Positions 1-7,932 of a DNA stretch of 39,084 nucleotides are shown here, piece by piece. Under the pieces are notes generated by a model. It was not told the origin of the DNA and did no database searches. It worked only from the letters and a program-made list of their open reading frames with translations. The first letter of the stretch is position 1, and each line of letters opens with the position of its first letter. The DNA is from Candidatus Jordarchaeia archaeon (GTDB taxonomy: Archaea > Asgardarchaeota > Jordiarchaeia > Jordiarchaeales > Jordiarchaeaceae), in assembly GCA_029856435.1 (NCBI GenBank), contig JAHQXB010000117.1, forward strand, positions 1-39,084. Reading direction: 5' to 3'. The position numbers and the translations under genes are program-made.

Positions 1-405
1 GAGCTTTTAAGCCCCCGTCTGACCTCTAAGACCTGCTCTGTGTGCGGGTGGTTGAATAAAGACCTGAGGGGAGCGGTCTTCAAGTGTCGGCGGTGCGGCG
101 TTGTAATTGACCGTCAGCTCAACGCAGCCATAAACCTTCACCTAAGGATGGAGAGTCTTTCTCCCCACCCGACCACGTTCTTCCGCTCGATCGTGAGGCC
201 CCTCCTGCACTCCTCACGGCGTTGGCGGCAACACCCGCAGGAGAAGTGGTCAGTGAAGAGGCGGAGACGTGGATTCGTGGAGGTGGGGAGCGGGTTCACC
301 CTGAGCGGGGTGGAGTGGAAGGCGGCTGATGGACTCGCGAGGCCGCCGCATGATACTGTGAAGCCTCAACTCCTATGTAATTCTATGAATTTCTACATAG
401 AGTAG
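1..405 (+). CDS. tnpB: TnpB (IS605/IS607-type RNA-guided nuclease), C-terminal part only
   Basis: The reading frame is open from base 1, so the gene begins outside the window. The visible N-terminal part reads TSKTCSVCGW..KCRRCGVVIDRQLNAAINL, the zinc ribbon (two CxxC pairs) followed by the last RuvC acidic motif (D in DRQLNAA) that closes TnpB proteins. TnpB is the transposon-encoded nuclease related to Cas12 that uses an omega RNA made from the 3' end of its own gene. The roughly 85 residues after the RuvC motif are poorly protein-like, rich in Arg, Pro and His, as expected where the frame overlaps the omega RNA scaffold. Whether the upstream part is intact cannot be seen. Confidence 0.85.
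   Translation, partial: ELLSPRLTSKTCSVCGWLNKDLRGAVFKCRRCGVVIDRQLNAAINLHLRMESLSPHPTTFFRSIVRPLLHSSRRWRQHPQEKWSVKRRRRGFVEVGSGFTLSGVEWKAADGLARPPHDTVKPQLLCNSMNFYIE
149..403 (+). mobile_element. IS605/IS607-type right end and probable omega RNA region
   Basis: This stretch overlaps the tnpB 3' end and is about 80 percent identical by eye to a solo copy on the minus strand at 19083-19336, so it behaves as a unit separate from the upstream tnpB sequence. It ends in an imperfect hairpin: CTATGTA at 373-379 pairs with TACATAG at 394-400, with an inner ATTC/GAAT pairing. Subterminal hairpins of this kind mark right ends of IS200/IS605 elements. About 250 bases is the usual size of a TnpB omega RNA, so this is the likely guide-RNA scaffold, with the guide taken from sequence just after about base 403. 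The RNA itself is inferred. Confidence 0.65.
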
Positions 406-674
406 AACACTTGATTCAAAGCTTTGGTGATAATGTTTCATATAGTTTTATTATTCTCCGTTGTGGGTTGCCTTGTTAATCTCTTCCAGAACTTTACTGC
501 TTAAATTATTTTTACCTCTTTTCTTCAACTTTCAGTTTTGGTCTTCAAAATTGTGAAGTTTGGTGTTTTTATGGTTCATCTTTTATTTTAAAACTTTCAG
601 GTAATCGCTATTTTTCTCTTTTTTGGGGGTTGGGTAATGCTTATTAGAGGTTTTTGTTGATAGCATGATTTGGG

Positions 675-1391
675 ATGAAGGCTATGGATTACCAGTTGTA
701 TGTGGGGACTAGTGGCTGGATGTATAGTTGGAATGAAGGGGGCACTTTTGACTGGTATCTGGCTAATTCGGGTCTGAACTGTGTGGAGCTTAACGCCAGC
801 TATTACCGTTTTCCCTTTCGGAACATGGTTGCAAGTTGGGTTCGCAAAACGCCTGTGGGCTTCAGGTGGGCGGTAAAGGTTAACCGGTACGTTACCCACG
901 TTTTTCGATTCGGCGAGAAAGCGGTGGGCACTTGGATTAAGTTTAGGGACTTGTTTCAACCATTAGACGGAAGTATAGATTTCTATCTTTTTCAGCTTCC
1001 TCCGTCTGCGGTTCCTAGGGAAAAAACATTGGAGAATATTGAGAGGTTCGTTGCCGAGGTGGATTTGGGGGAGAGGTTTGCTCTGGAGCCCAGAAACATT
1101 GAATGGTTTGATTCAAGATGGGTTTCTTGGGCTGAAAATCTGGGTGTGACTCTGGTTTCTGTTGACGCCCCAGAACTGCCCAGAACCATTTTCCACATAG
1201 GGGGAGTAATTTATTTGAGAATGCATGGTAGAACCGGCTGGTACTCACATAGATATACTGAGGAGGAGCTGGAGGAAGTAAAACAAAAAATTTTGGCAGT
1301 TAGTCCCAGACGCGTGTTTATATTTTTTAATAATGACCATGCAATGCTTGACAACGCCCAATCCATGTTTTATAAACTGGTGAAAAAATAA
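675..1391 (+). CDS. DUF72 family protein (YecE-like)
   Basis: A 238-residue protein with the DUF72 pattern: the N-terminal YVGTSGWMYSWNEG strand-loop, then LNCVELNASYYRFP, the LFQLPPS motif near residue 106, FALEPRNIEWF, and the C-terminal VFIFFNNDHAMLDNA block. DUF72 proteins have a TIM-barrel-like fold and are common in archaea and bacteria; their reaction is not established. Length is normal for the family. Either ATG at 675 or ATG at 684 could be the start; the GATGAAGG just before 684 could act as a ribosome site. An AT-rich TATA-like stretch lies near 580-595. The preceding 270 bases after the tnpB end hold no convincing gene. It is followed 78 bases later by the radical SAM gene on the same strand. 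Confidence 0.85.
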   Translation: MKAMDYQLYVGTSGWMYSWNEGGTFDWYLANSGLNCVELNASYYRFPFRNMVASWVRKTPVGFRWAVKVNRYVTHVFRFGEKAVGTWIKFRDLFQPLDGSIDFYLFQLPPSAVPREKTLENIERFVAEVDLGERFALEPRNIEWFDSRWVSWAENLGVTLVSVDAPELPRTIFHIGGVIYLRMHGRTGWYSHRYTEEELEEVKQKILAVSPRRVFIFFNNDHAMLDNAQSMFYKLVKK

Positions 1392-1469
1392 TTAAACATC
1401 CGCGCAAAATGTTAGGTTTAATGCAACGTTTAGGTTCAGCTGGTTGGTTTAGATTGTGGGTGGGTTCCT

Positions 1470-2552
1470 ATGTATTATCACTTGTTGCTTACTAGGCGCT
1501 GCAATCTTAACTGTGTTTACTGTGGTGGCTCAGAGGAGTTCTTCAGCGATGCTGAGGTTCAGTACAGTTTGGAAGACCTCAAAAAATTTATTGAGAGGGA
1601 TCCAGAACCAGTAATTGCTTTTTATGGTGGGGAACCCCTACTTAGAATCCCCCTCATGGAAAAAATAATGGATACTATATCGGCGAAACATTACATTCTG
1701 CAAACCAATGGTTATTTCTTGGATAAAGTTGAGGAAGATTACTTGAGGAGGTTTCACTCCATACTGGTCTCCATAGATGGGAGGGAGGAAACCACAGATT
1801 ATTATAGGGGTAAAGGAACATACAAAAGAATCCTAGACAATGTGAGAATTGTGAGAGATAAAGGTTACCGTGGAGATATTATAGCTAGGATGACTATTTC
1901 TGAACACTCAGACGTTTATGAGGATGTAACCCACCTGTTAAAATTGGAAAATCCCGCTTTTGACCATGTGCACTGGCAGCTGGACGTGGTTTGGAGCAAG
2001 GAGGGTGAATGGCGCAACTTCGACGAATGGGTCAGAGACTCCTATAATCCGGGAATATCAAAACTGGTCAGAGACTGGTATCAAGAGATGGAGGCAAGGG
2101 GAAAAGTTTTGGGAATTGTTCCCTTTATCCCCCTGACGAAAACCCTACTAACAGGTGAAAAGAGTCTTCTCCGGTGCGGTTCGGGAATCGACTTCTTCGC
2201 CATAAATCCCTCGGGGAAAATCAGCGCCTGCCCAATATCCTCCGACCCAGAGTTTATAGTTGGAGACATTTGGAACTCCCACCCCACGGAACTTAGAAAC
2301 AAATTGATGGTGGGACCTCCATGCCCGGAGTGTGAGATGTACTGGATTTGTGGCGGACGCTGCCTATATGCCAACATTAAGAAACACTGGGGAGAAGAGG
2401 GATTCAGAAAAATCTGCAAAATAGTACAACACTTGATATGGGAACTCCAGCAAGTCAAACCAAAAATAAAAGAACTCCTAAAAAGAAATGTAGTATCTCT
2501 GGAAGAGTTCTACTATCCAGAAATCAATAATTGTTGTGAAATCATCCCGTAG
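1470..2552 (+). CDS. Radical SAM/SPASM protein, likely AF1577-type peptide-modifying enzyme
   Basis: The 360-residue product starts with MYYHLLLTRRCNLNCVYCGG: the radical SAM CxxxCxxC motif (Cys11, Cys15, Cys18) right at the N-terminus, followed by the FYGGEPLL glycine-rich SAM-binding motif near residue 52. The C-terminal third carries a cysteine-rich SPASM-type region (LRCGSGIDFF, ISACPIS, GPPCPECEMYWICGGRC, ICKIV) for additional iron-sulfur clusters. This layout, starting directly with the cluster motif, matches the archaeal family called putative peptide-modifying radical SAM enzyme, AF1577 family. SPASM enzymes usually modify peptides or mature proteins; the substrate here is unknown. 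No small precursor-peptide gene is evident beside it. The DUF72 gene is upstream; convergent helical-protein genes are downstream. Cytoplasmic. Confidence 0.8.
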   Translation: MYYHLLLTRRCNLNCVYCGGSEEFFSDAEVQYSLEDLKKFIERDPEPVIAFYGGEPLLRIPLMEKIMDTISAKHYILQTNGYFLDKVEEDYLRRFHSILVSIDGREETTDYYRGKGTYKRILDNVRIVRDKGYRGDIIARMTISEHSDVYEDVTHLLKLENPAFDHVHWQLDVVWSKEGEWRNFDEWVRDSYNPGISKLVRDWYQEMEARGKVLGIVPFIPLTKTLLTGEKSLLRCGSGIDFFAINPSGKISACPISSDPEFIVGDIWNSHPTELRNKLMVGPPCPECEMYWICGGRCLYANIKKHWGEEGFRKICKIVQHLIWELQQVKPKIKELLKRNVVSLEEFYYPEINNCCEIIP

Positions 2553-2627
2553 ACCTCTATTCACGCTTAAAAAAAATACAAAAGCCAGCAGAAGTTACTG
2601 TACGAGGAAGGAGTATGTATGATGGGT

Positions 2628-3182
2628 TTACGACTCATTTTTTGAGTTCTCTATTTCTAAGAGTTCCTGTAGTTTTAGGAGGAGTTCTAGTATTTTTTCA
2701 TCTAGTTTTTCTTTTAATTCTAATCGTTTAAGCATGGTTTCGTATAAGAGTTTAAGCACTGAACTTTGAAGCCATTCTGCTGTTAAGCGTAGGGATTCGA
2801 TTACTTCCATTACCCTTTTCGTCGCTGTTTTTGATAGGTCAAATTCTTTACGGGATAGTGCTGCAGCGAAAGCCAGATCTTTTAGCGGTATTTTTGGGAG
2901 TATAAGTTCGCTGACATCCACGACGTGATTTTCAGTTTGGAAAAACATTTGCATAATGTTAAACACTTTTTCAATCGCTATTTTTTCACTGCCCCAGAGT
3001 GCTTTCAAAATTACCATGAAACAGTTTATTGCGTGTTCATAGATTTTTTCTCTACACTTCAATATTATATTTATGTCCCTCTTTATTTGGGAGAACCTTT
3101 CAGCAGTTTGGTTTATTTCGTTAATAGTGTATTCAGCCAAATCCTTTGTAAAGAGGGGTGTATCCTTGAGTGCCTGCCACAC
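2628..3182 (-). CDS. Helical protein, C-terminal part of a gene split by an in-frame stop
   Basis: The product is almost entirely predicted helix with heptad-like Leu/Ile spacing and a Glu/Lys-rich coiled-coil tail, and I do not recognise a family. The frame is the same as that of the upstream reading frame 3216-3821. Only a TAA at 3216-3218 separates them, and the codons between that stop and the GTG at 3180-3182 (ILQKAIDFAYT) read like protein. There is no ribosome site before the GTG. The simplest reading is the C-terminal half of one roughly 397-residue protein interrupted by a nonsense codon, rather than an independent gene. Sequencing error or translation restart are alternatives. Confidence 0.5.
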   Translation of the reverse strand: MWQALKDTPLFTKDLAEYTINEINQTAERFSQIKRDINIILKCREKIYEHAINCFMVILKALWGSEKIAIEKVFNIMQMFFQTENHVVDVSELILPKIPLKDLAFAAALSRKEFDLSKTATKRVMEVIESLRLTAEWLQSSVLKLLYETMLKRLELKEKLDEKILELLLKLQELLEIENSKNES

Positions 3183-3215
3183 TGTGTAAGCAAAATCTAT
3201 AGCTTTTTGAAGGAT

Positions 3216-3821
3216 TTAAATGAGCAGGCTTACACACTTTGAGCGGTCCTCTTCCTTGAATATCTTCTCAGAGGTTGAGTACAACTCTTTCACAAGACTC
3301 GTTGCTTGAGTGTTTAAATTTTCACTTATGATTTTAAAATTTTGGACCACTTTGGACTGAATAACTTTTGCTGAATCAGAGAGATTCCCAGACGCACTAT
3401 ACAGGAGATTTGAGATTTCTAGCACTTTGGGTAGCGAAAATTCTAAAGCTGTTTTCAACTGGAATTTTAAAAGGCCAGTATCGATTTCTGAGGGATTAAC
3501 TATTGACCTTAAGTCAACTTTTCTTAGAATCACATCTTCAACGTTTTTCACTCCCACAATTTTAAACAACTCGCACAGGAAATCATAGGCAGCTATCATA
3601 CCATTAAGAAAATTCTCAAAGAAGGAAACAAAAGTGGATACAGATTGGTTTGTCATAGAAATAAGGGCTCTAAAATTATCAAAAGTATACCCCTCCAAAT
3701 CTTTAACAGCCCCTCCACCAAGATGATAATGAGCACTGCCTATATCCAAAGCAATCCTAAATAAAGCAGTCAGTAGAGACCGAACATCATCATAAAGCTG
3801 GGAAATATTCGCAACCCCCAT
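3216..3821 (-). CDS. Helical protein, N-terminal part of the split gene
   Basis: This 201-residue frame begins MGVANISQLYDDVRSLL and is rich in amphipathic helices without membrane segments or cysteine motifs. It resembles four-helix-bundle or PhoU-like proteins only in general character; no family is recognised. It ends at TAA 3216-3218, and the same frame continues on into 2628-3182. The start ATG at 3819-3821 lies divergent from the sugar kinase gene, with about 190 bases between them. It may be a pseudogene piece if the stop is real. Confidence 0.55.
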   Translation of the reverse strand: MGVANISQLYDDVRSLLTALFRIALDIGSAHYHLGGGAVKDLEGYTFDNFRALISMTNQSVSTFVSFFENFLNGMIAAYDFLCELFKIVGVKNVEDVILRKVDLRSIVNPSEIDTGLLKFQLKTALEFSLPKVLEISNLLYSASGNLSDSAKVIQSKVVQNFKIISENLNTQATSLVKELYSTSEKIFKEEDRSKCVSLLI

Positions 3822-4014
3822 ACTTCATAGTTGCCACTAATAAAAATTAATAAGAGTGCGGTATATTACTTTATTCATTCAAGATTAGCTCAGCAACTTT
3901 CAACAGAGAAACGGGTAGTGCATCGGCTACAGAGGTTAGTCCCACTTATCTCCCCCGTTTTTCAAGCGTCACAAACAAGTTTGGAACTCATTCAACAATT
4001 TTTGGAGGATGTGA

Positions 4015-5481
4015 ATGAAATTCTTGGGTATTGATGTAGGAAGCGCAAGAATAAAAGCAGCCACTATAACTGAAGAGGGGGAGGTCACAGATTTTGTTTC
4101 AAGCGAAATTTCCAATATGATGAGACAGCCCCAACCTCTACATAGTGAAAGAAACGTTCTGGAAGTATGGGAAAGCTTATGCTCCCTTCTCAGAAGGGTA
4201 AAAAGCATAAAAGAAGTCGGCGCGGTGTGTGTCGACGCTACAAGCTCCACCATAATCCCCATTAATAGGGATTTACAGCCACTTCACACTGCACTAATGT
4301 ACAACGACCAGAGAGCCCAAGAAGAGGTCAAAGAAATTCTCAGAAAAAGCCCTACCGCCCAAAATTTTCAAGAAATTTTACCCCTCGACGCCTCATTAGG
4401 CCTCCCCAAATGCCTCTGGCTACTGAAGAGAACCGAGACTGGGAAAAAAATTTTCAAATTCCTCCATGAGAACGACTTTTTCACTATGAAACTATGTGAC
4501 GCCGTAGTGACCAGCCCAAACATTGCCAGCAAAACCCACATAGACCCTGCTACAGGCGACTTCAACACTAAAATCTTTGAGGAAATCGGCCTCAACGCAG
4601 ACTACCTGCCAAAAGTGGCTCCCATAGGCGAAATAGTGGGCTACGTATCGCCTAAGGCCAGTAAAGAAACGGGAATACCAGAGGGCACACCCGTAGTTAA
4701 TGGAGTAACTGATTCCTCCGCAGGAGATATAGCCACGGGAACAGTGGAAGTGGGCGACGTTAACGTGAACATTGGAACTTCCTTGGTGGTTCACGGAGTT
4801 GTGGATAGGGTTGTCCCAGACAAGAAGGCTAGAATCTACTATAAACCCTATCTCCACAAAAACTTCCTAGTAGGCGGCGCGACAAATGCTGGAACACTGC
4901 CCCTAGACGCCCTCTGCAATCTGACAAACAAAAAAATCGAAGACTTAGAAGAGCAGGCAGAAAAGATCCCTACTGGTTGCGATGGACTAATAGCTCAATC
5001 CGAATGGTTGGGCACCAGAATTCCAGATCATAACCCAAACGTTAGAGGCTTCCTTCTGGGAATAACAAGGAAAAATTTTACTGCGGGCCACATTTTCCGC
5101 TCCTTCCTAGAAAGCAACGCCATCACACTAAACAGGCTCCTAGAAATAATTTCGGAATTAACAGACCAGAAAATAAGTGAGATAACCCTATGTGGAGGAG
5201 GAGCAAAAAGCAAACTACAGTGCCAAATTATAGCAGACGCCACAGGCAAAACTGTAAAAACAGTTGAAACAGGTGAACCCGCCATAGGCTCAGCAATCCT
5301 CGCCATGACCACCCAAAAAAAGGAGCACACCATAAAGGAATTGGTAAAACAAATAGTCAAAAAAGGAGAAGAATACCAGCCCAACAAGAAAAATTACACC
5401 ACACTACAGAATAAATCACGCCAACTCTACAAACTCACACAAGAAATCTACAAAAACTACACAGACCAACCACACCAATAA
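4015..5481 (+). CDS. FGGY-family carbohydrate kinase (xylulokinase-like)
   Basis: A 488-residue cytoplasmic kinase of the ribulokinase/glycerokinase/xylulokinase superfamily. The N-terminal phosphate-1 motif is FLGIDVGSARIKAA; the second domain has NGVTDSSAGDIATG with the expected catalytic Asp, then NIGTSLV, GGATNAGTLPLDAL, and the adenosine-binding ITLCGGGAKSKLQCQIIADATG followed by EPAIGSAILA. Length is typical of xylulokinase-like members. The exact sugar or polyol substrate cannot be told from sequence. Start ATG at 4015 is well placed behind GGAGG at 4003-4007. The C-terminal tail is rich in Lys, Asn and Gln. No other sugar pathway gene is near, so it seems to be a single-gene unit. Confidence 0.88.
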   Translation: MKFLGIDVGSARIKAATITEEGEVTDFVSSEISNMMRQPQPLHSERNVLEVWESLCSLLRRVKSIKEVGAVCVDATSSTIIPINRDLQPLHTALMYNDQRAQEEVKEILRKSPTAQNFQEILPLDASLGLPKCLWLLKRTETGKKIFKFLHENDFFTMKLCDAVVTSPNIASKTHIDPATGDFNTKIFEEIGLNADYLPKVAPIGEIVGYVSPKASKETGIPEGTPVVNGVTDSSAGDIATGTVEVGDVNVNIGTSLVVHGVVDRVVPDKKARIYYKPYLHKNFLVGGATNAGTLPLDALCNLTNKKIEDLEEQAEKIPTGCDGLIAQSEWLGTRIPDHNPNVRGFLLGITRKNFTAGHIFRSFLESNAITLNRLLEIISELTDQKISEITLCGGGAKSKLQCQIIADATGKTVKTVETGEPAIGSAILAMTTQKKEHTIKELVKQIVKKGEEYQPNKKNYTTLQNKSRQLYKLTQEIYKNYTDQPHQ

Positions 5482-5558
5482 CCACAACAATGAAGAAACA
5501 CAAATTCTAACTGAGACCCACCCTAATAGCTAAATTTACAAAAATTGGAGCCTAAAAA

Positions 5559-5837
5559 ATGTTAATACATTTTGGGTTAGTGGCAATAACCAGACGAAAG
5601 CAAAGAACCCAAAAAAGGTGGAGACCCAAACGGGAGCCCTCATCGGACCCCCATCCTAGAAAAAGGGAAACAGGTGGAAGGACTGAAAAACCACACGAAG
5701 AAACCATATCAGAAAAATCCAAAGACGACATCCCCAAAAGCTTTACAGGAATCGTTAGCAACATGAACCCCCACTCCAAGTGGGAGTGTCAAACGAAAAA
5801 TTCTCGGAAAAAGATTACAAGAACCAAAAGCACATAG
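5559..5837 (+). CDS. Possible small basic protein, unrecognised
   Basis: A 92-residue frame that is strongly hydrophilic, rich in Arg, Lys, Thr, Pro and Glu, with no hydrophobic core and no known motif. A GGAG sits about 8 bases before the ATG, which is the main argument for it. The composition could equally come from noncoding DNA. It stands alone between the kinase and the convergent membrane-protein pair. Confidence 0.3.
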   Translation: MLIHFGLVAITRRKQRTQKRWRPKREPSSDPHPRKRETGGRTEKPHEETISEKSKDDIPKSFTGIVSNMNPHSKWECQTKNSRKKITRTKST

Positions 5838-5928
5838 AAAAAAGGAGGATTTAGGTTGCACTTCTAAAGCAGAAGCTGTCTGCCTACATGAAACGAAGGA
5901 AGTACAGAACCACTTCTTTTTAGCCAAC

Positions 5929-6228
5929 TTAGAGAATTTCGATTATGATGTACCACGCCAAGTAGGTTTTAAGCCACCACTGGGAGTTAATGGCACCAAG
6001 CAAGGATGCCCCCCAACTCAGTGGAGCACCCAAAGAGGAACTAAAGAGCGTTGAAGCAATAAGATAGTTAAATATACCATCAGGTAAGTCTTCGTAAAAG
6101 AATATGCCAATCTGTGCGAAGCTTACTTGTATGGTTCCAGCCGCGACTATCAGCCCCGCGAATATGAGTAGTATAACGGTTATTATCAATGAAACGATTA
6201 CCAACAATCCAGTTGTCTTACTCGCCAT
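5929..6228 (-). CDS. Small membrane protein, paralogue of its neighbour
   Basis: A 99-residue protein with an N-terminal transmembrane helix (about residues 8-32, LLVIVSLIITVILLIFAGL) and a conserved C-terminal half containing APLSWGASLLGAINSQWWLK and a short aromatic tail. It is clearly paralogous to the product of 6257-6571, with the same SLIIT helix, the same SWGASLLGA block and the same WWLK motif. No catalytic motif is visible and I do not recognise the family. GGAG lies about 9 bases before the ATG. The two genes are 28 bases apart and probably co-transcribed. A membrane-anchored complex or a pilin-like subunit are possible; neither is shown. Confidence 0.65.
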   Translation of the reverse strand: MASKTTGLLVIVSLIITVILLIFAGLIVAAGTIQVSFAQIGIFFYEDLPDGIFNYLIASTLFSSSLGAPLSWGASLLGAINSQWWLKTYLAWYIIIEIL

Positions 6229-6256
6229 ATAGCATCACTCCTACACAATTAGAAGT

Positions 6257-6571
6257 TCAAGGACCAACCATAATACCCAGCTTAAATGCTATGTACCATG
6301 ACATGTAGCTTTTAAGCCACCAGTCGGAATTTAAGGCACCGAGCAAGGACGCCCCCCAGCTCAAAGGAGGACCCAGAAGGGAACTAAAGACCACAGAAAG
6401 AATAAGGCTATTACGGATACCCCTAGCAACATCACCCATAAGAAGCGCAATCACCATGATATTGTTAAATAATGTTTGGAGACTGCCAGCGACGGCCAAT
6501 AGGGCTACGAATATTATTACTATAGCTGTTATTATAAGTGAAAGCACCACCAATATGTCCTGTTTATCCAA
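6257..6571 (-). CDS. Small membrane protein, first gene of the tandem pair
   Basis: This 104-residue protein starts at TTG (6569-6571) behind GGAG about 9 bases upstream. One hydrophobic helix spans roughly residues 7-32, and the middle (SLILSVVFSSLLGPPLSW) is also hydrophobic. The block PPLSWGASLLGALNSDWWLK is shared with the neighbour at 5929-6228. The duplication with conserved Trp and Gly positions suggests that both copies are functional and perhaps form a hetero-oligomer. Function unknown. The promoter is likely in the AT-rich stretch 6600-6645. Confidence 0.65.
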   Translation of the reverse strand: MDKQDILVVLSLIITAIVIIFVALLAVAGSLQTLFNNIMVIALLMGDVARGIRNSLILSVVFSSLLGPPLSWGASLLGALNSDWWLKSYMSWYIAFKLGIMVGP

Positions 6572-7063
6572 CTTCTCTCACTCCTGCTCTCCATATTTTG
6601 ATTTTGATTTTTATTTAAATAAAATTTATTGTATATTTATACATAAGAACTTTGTGGTCGATGCACGTTGGTATGGTGGCTGTTCCACCCTTATTGATTT
6701 GGGGTAAGGCTGCTTTTGCTGTGAGTTTCCACGCGTCTACCGATTCCAAATCTGATTATCATAAGCTCTGCAAAGGTTGTAACCATTCATCCGCCAAGGT
6801 GACTACAAAAGTGTGCTGTGTAGTTATTGGGAATGTCCGAGTTTAAAGTGTACCATGGCATTTATGGAGCTTCAATTAAGTCTGCTTCAACTCTCGAAAA
6901 CTGTCCCTTGGGAGGGCAGAGCGGGTTTTGCTGTGTTTCCGTCACTGGCGGGTATAATTGTTTTGCGATTGTTTTGGGTGATTGCGAATTTCACATTTCT
7001 TTAGTGAAGTATTTGGTGTATTTTTTGTTTGTTTTTGCGATTTTCTCAAAATGATTAGAAAAG
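6572..7063. other. Intergenic region without a convincing gene
   Basis: Several short overlapping frames exist, but none has a ribosome site, a recognisable motif or a sensible composition. The first 80 bases are AT-rich and probably hold the promoter of the small membrane protein pair. The rest is of mixed composition and may be decayed coding DNA. Confidence 0.5.
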
Positions 7064-7071
7064 TTTAAATA
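7064..7071 (+). promoter_or_regulatory. TATA-like box TTTAAATA
   Basis: TTTAAATA preceded by the purine-rich AGAAAAG (possible BRE). An archaeal transcript would start about 25 bases downstream, near 7090, ahead of the structured region 7090-7200 and the gene at 7301. Confidence 0.45.
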
Positions 7072-7089
7072 GCCTAATTGGAGACTTCT

Positions 7090-7200
7090 AATGTGCTGAG
7101 CCAACACATGGTTAATTGTATCTTCCCCCTCCTCCCAAAAACGCCCTCCTCCCCCATGTGTATTATCCCCTCTCCCAGTACTTCTTTTGGTGTTGGCGAT
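7090..7200 (+). ncRNA. Candidate leader or small RNA with competing hairpins and CCTCC tracts
   Basis: CCAACACATGG (7101-7111) can pair through ACACATGG with CCATGTGT (7154-7161), or through CCAACAC with GTGTTGG (7190-7196). The two pairings share bases and exclude each other. Between the arms lie pyrimidine-rich single-stranded tracts with CCTCC at two places (about 7129-7135 and 7145-7152), complementary to the GGAGG ribosome sites used by genes in this window. Either a regulated leader of the gene at 7301 or a separate small RNA would fit. This is a prediction from pairing only. Confidence 0.35.
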
Positions 7201-7232
7201 GAAGCCTACTGGTTTTAAAGGTAATAAGTATG

Positions 7233-7275
7233 TTAACCAAAAAGAATATTAATTGGTTAAAAAAACATATTCTTA
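7233..7275. repeat. Overlapping inverted repeats just upstream of gene 7301
   Basis: TTAACCAA (7233-7240) is repeated inverted as TTGGTTAA (7253-7260), and AAGAATAT (about 7241-7248) as ATATTCTT (about 7268-7275). The arms interleave, so only one hairpin can form at a time. The site lies 25-70 bases before the start at 7301 and could be an operator or a terminator of an upstream transcript. Confidence 0.4.
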
Positions 7276-7300
7276 AGCAAGTTGAGGTGGAAAGTGAAAA

Positions 7301-7570
7301 ATGGCATCAGATTTAATCATCATACGCTTTAAGGAGTGCAAAGACACCGAAAGGTTTCTATCCTATTTGTCCCGCGATAACCCTAGACTTTTCAGCGACG
7401 ACACCGACGGCGACCTCATAGTTTGGAGCCATGAACCGATTCTGATTACTAAGACTGCATACCAGTTCAGCTTCGACGAGTATGATGACAGTGGCTGGAG
7501 CAGTTTTGAACCCGACATTGTGAAAGCCACCATGGTTAAGAGAGAGGAAGACGTTATTTGGGTACGCTGA
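7301..7570 (+). CDS. Small acidic hypothetical protein
   Basis: An 89-residue, Asp- and Glu-rich protein with an alternating hydrophobic pattern (DLIIIRF, GDLIVWSH, PILITKTAYQFSF) suggesting a compact alpha/beta fold. No signal peptide, membrane segment or metal motif; no family recognised. GAGGTGG precedes the ATG by about 10 bases. It sits alone behind an elaborate upstream region with competing hairpins, which suggests regulated expression. Confidence 0.6.
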   Translation: MASDLIIIRFKECKDTERFLSYLSRDNPRLFSDDTDGDLIVWSHEPILITKTAYQFSFDEYDDSGWSSFEPDIVKATMVKREEDVIWVR

Positions 7571-7742
7571 ACCCCAATTAAATCCGCGAACACTGGTAGT
7601 CGGGATCAAACATCGCTAGTCTGGACGACTGCCCAAGCACCCCCCTGCTCTCCCATAAGCGTTACATTTTTTTTCAGTTTTCAAGTCTTTTGTGAGTCTG
7701 GCCTTATGATGTTTTGAGAGGTTTTTGTGGATTTGAGGATTG

Positions 7743-7850
7743 GGTGATGTAGAATTGTTCGGTTTCGCCTCAAAAGGGGGGTGTTTATAGGGCTTCTTTC
7801 ACGATTTGGAGCCTTATTAGGGAGATGGAATCGAATAAATCTGCATCACC
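7743..7850. mobile_element. MITE, short copy (108 bp), with target-site duplication
   Basis: Terminal inverted repeats of about 27 bases start GGTGATGTAGA on the left and end TCTGCATCACC on the right. The element is flanked by the perfect 10-base direct repeat TTGAGGATTG at 7733-7742 and 7851-7860. Its right 61 bases match the left end of the longer element at 34526-34829 in inverted orientation, and its left end matches that element's right end. It carries no gene. It ends about 8 bases before the likely TATA box (TTTAAATATTA, about 7871-7881) of the CBS-domain gene. Confidence 0.85.
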
Positions 7851-7932
7851 TTGAGGATTGGGAGGTTATCTTTAAATATTATATCTCTTTTTTATTTTAT
7901 GTATTCTTTTAATGGTTGGAGGAAATAAGAAG

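Noticed and set aside
3831..4034. A 67-codon frame before the sugar kinase
   Set aside because: It overlaps the well-supported kinase start and has no ribosome site.
6652..7054. Overlapping frames of 60-75 codons
   Set aside because: No ribosome site, no recognisable motif, and several compete in different frames.
7590..7640. Hairpin GTAGTCG..CGACTGC resembling part of a tRNA
   Set aside because: Only one stem is visible and no cloverleaf can be formed.
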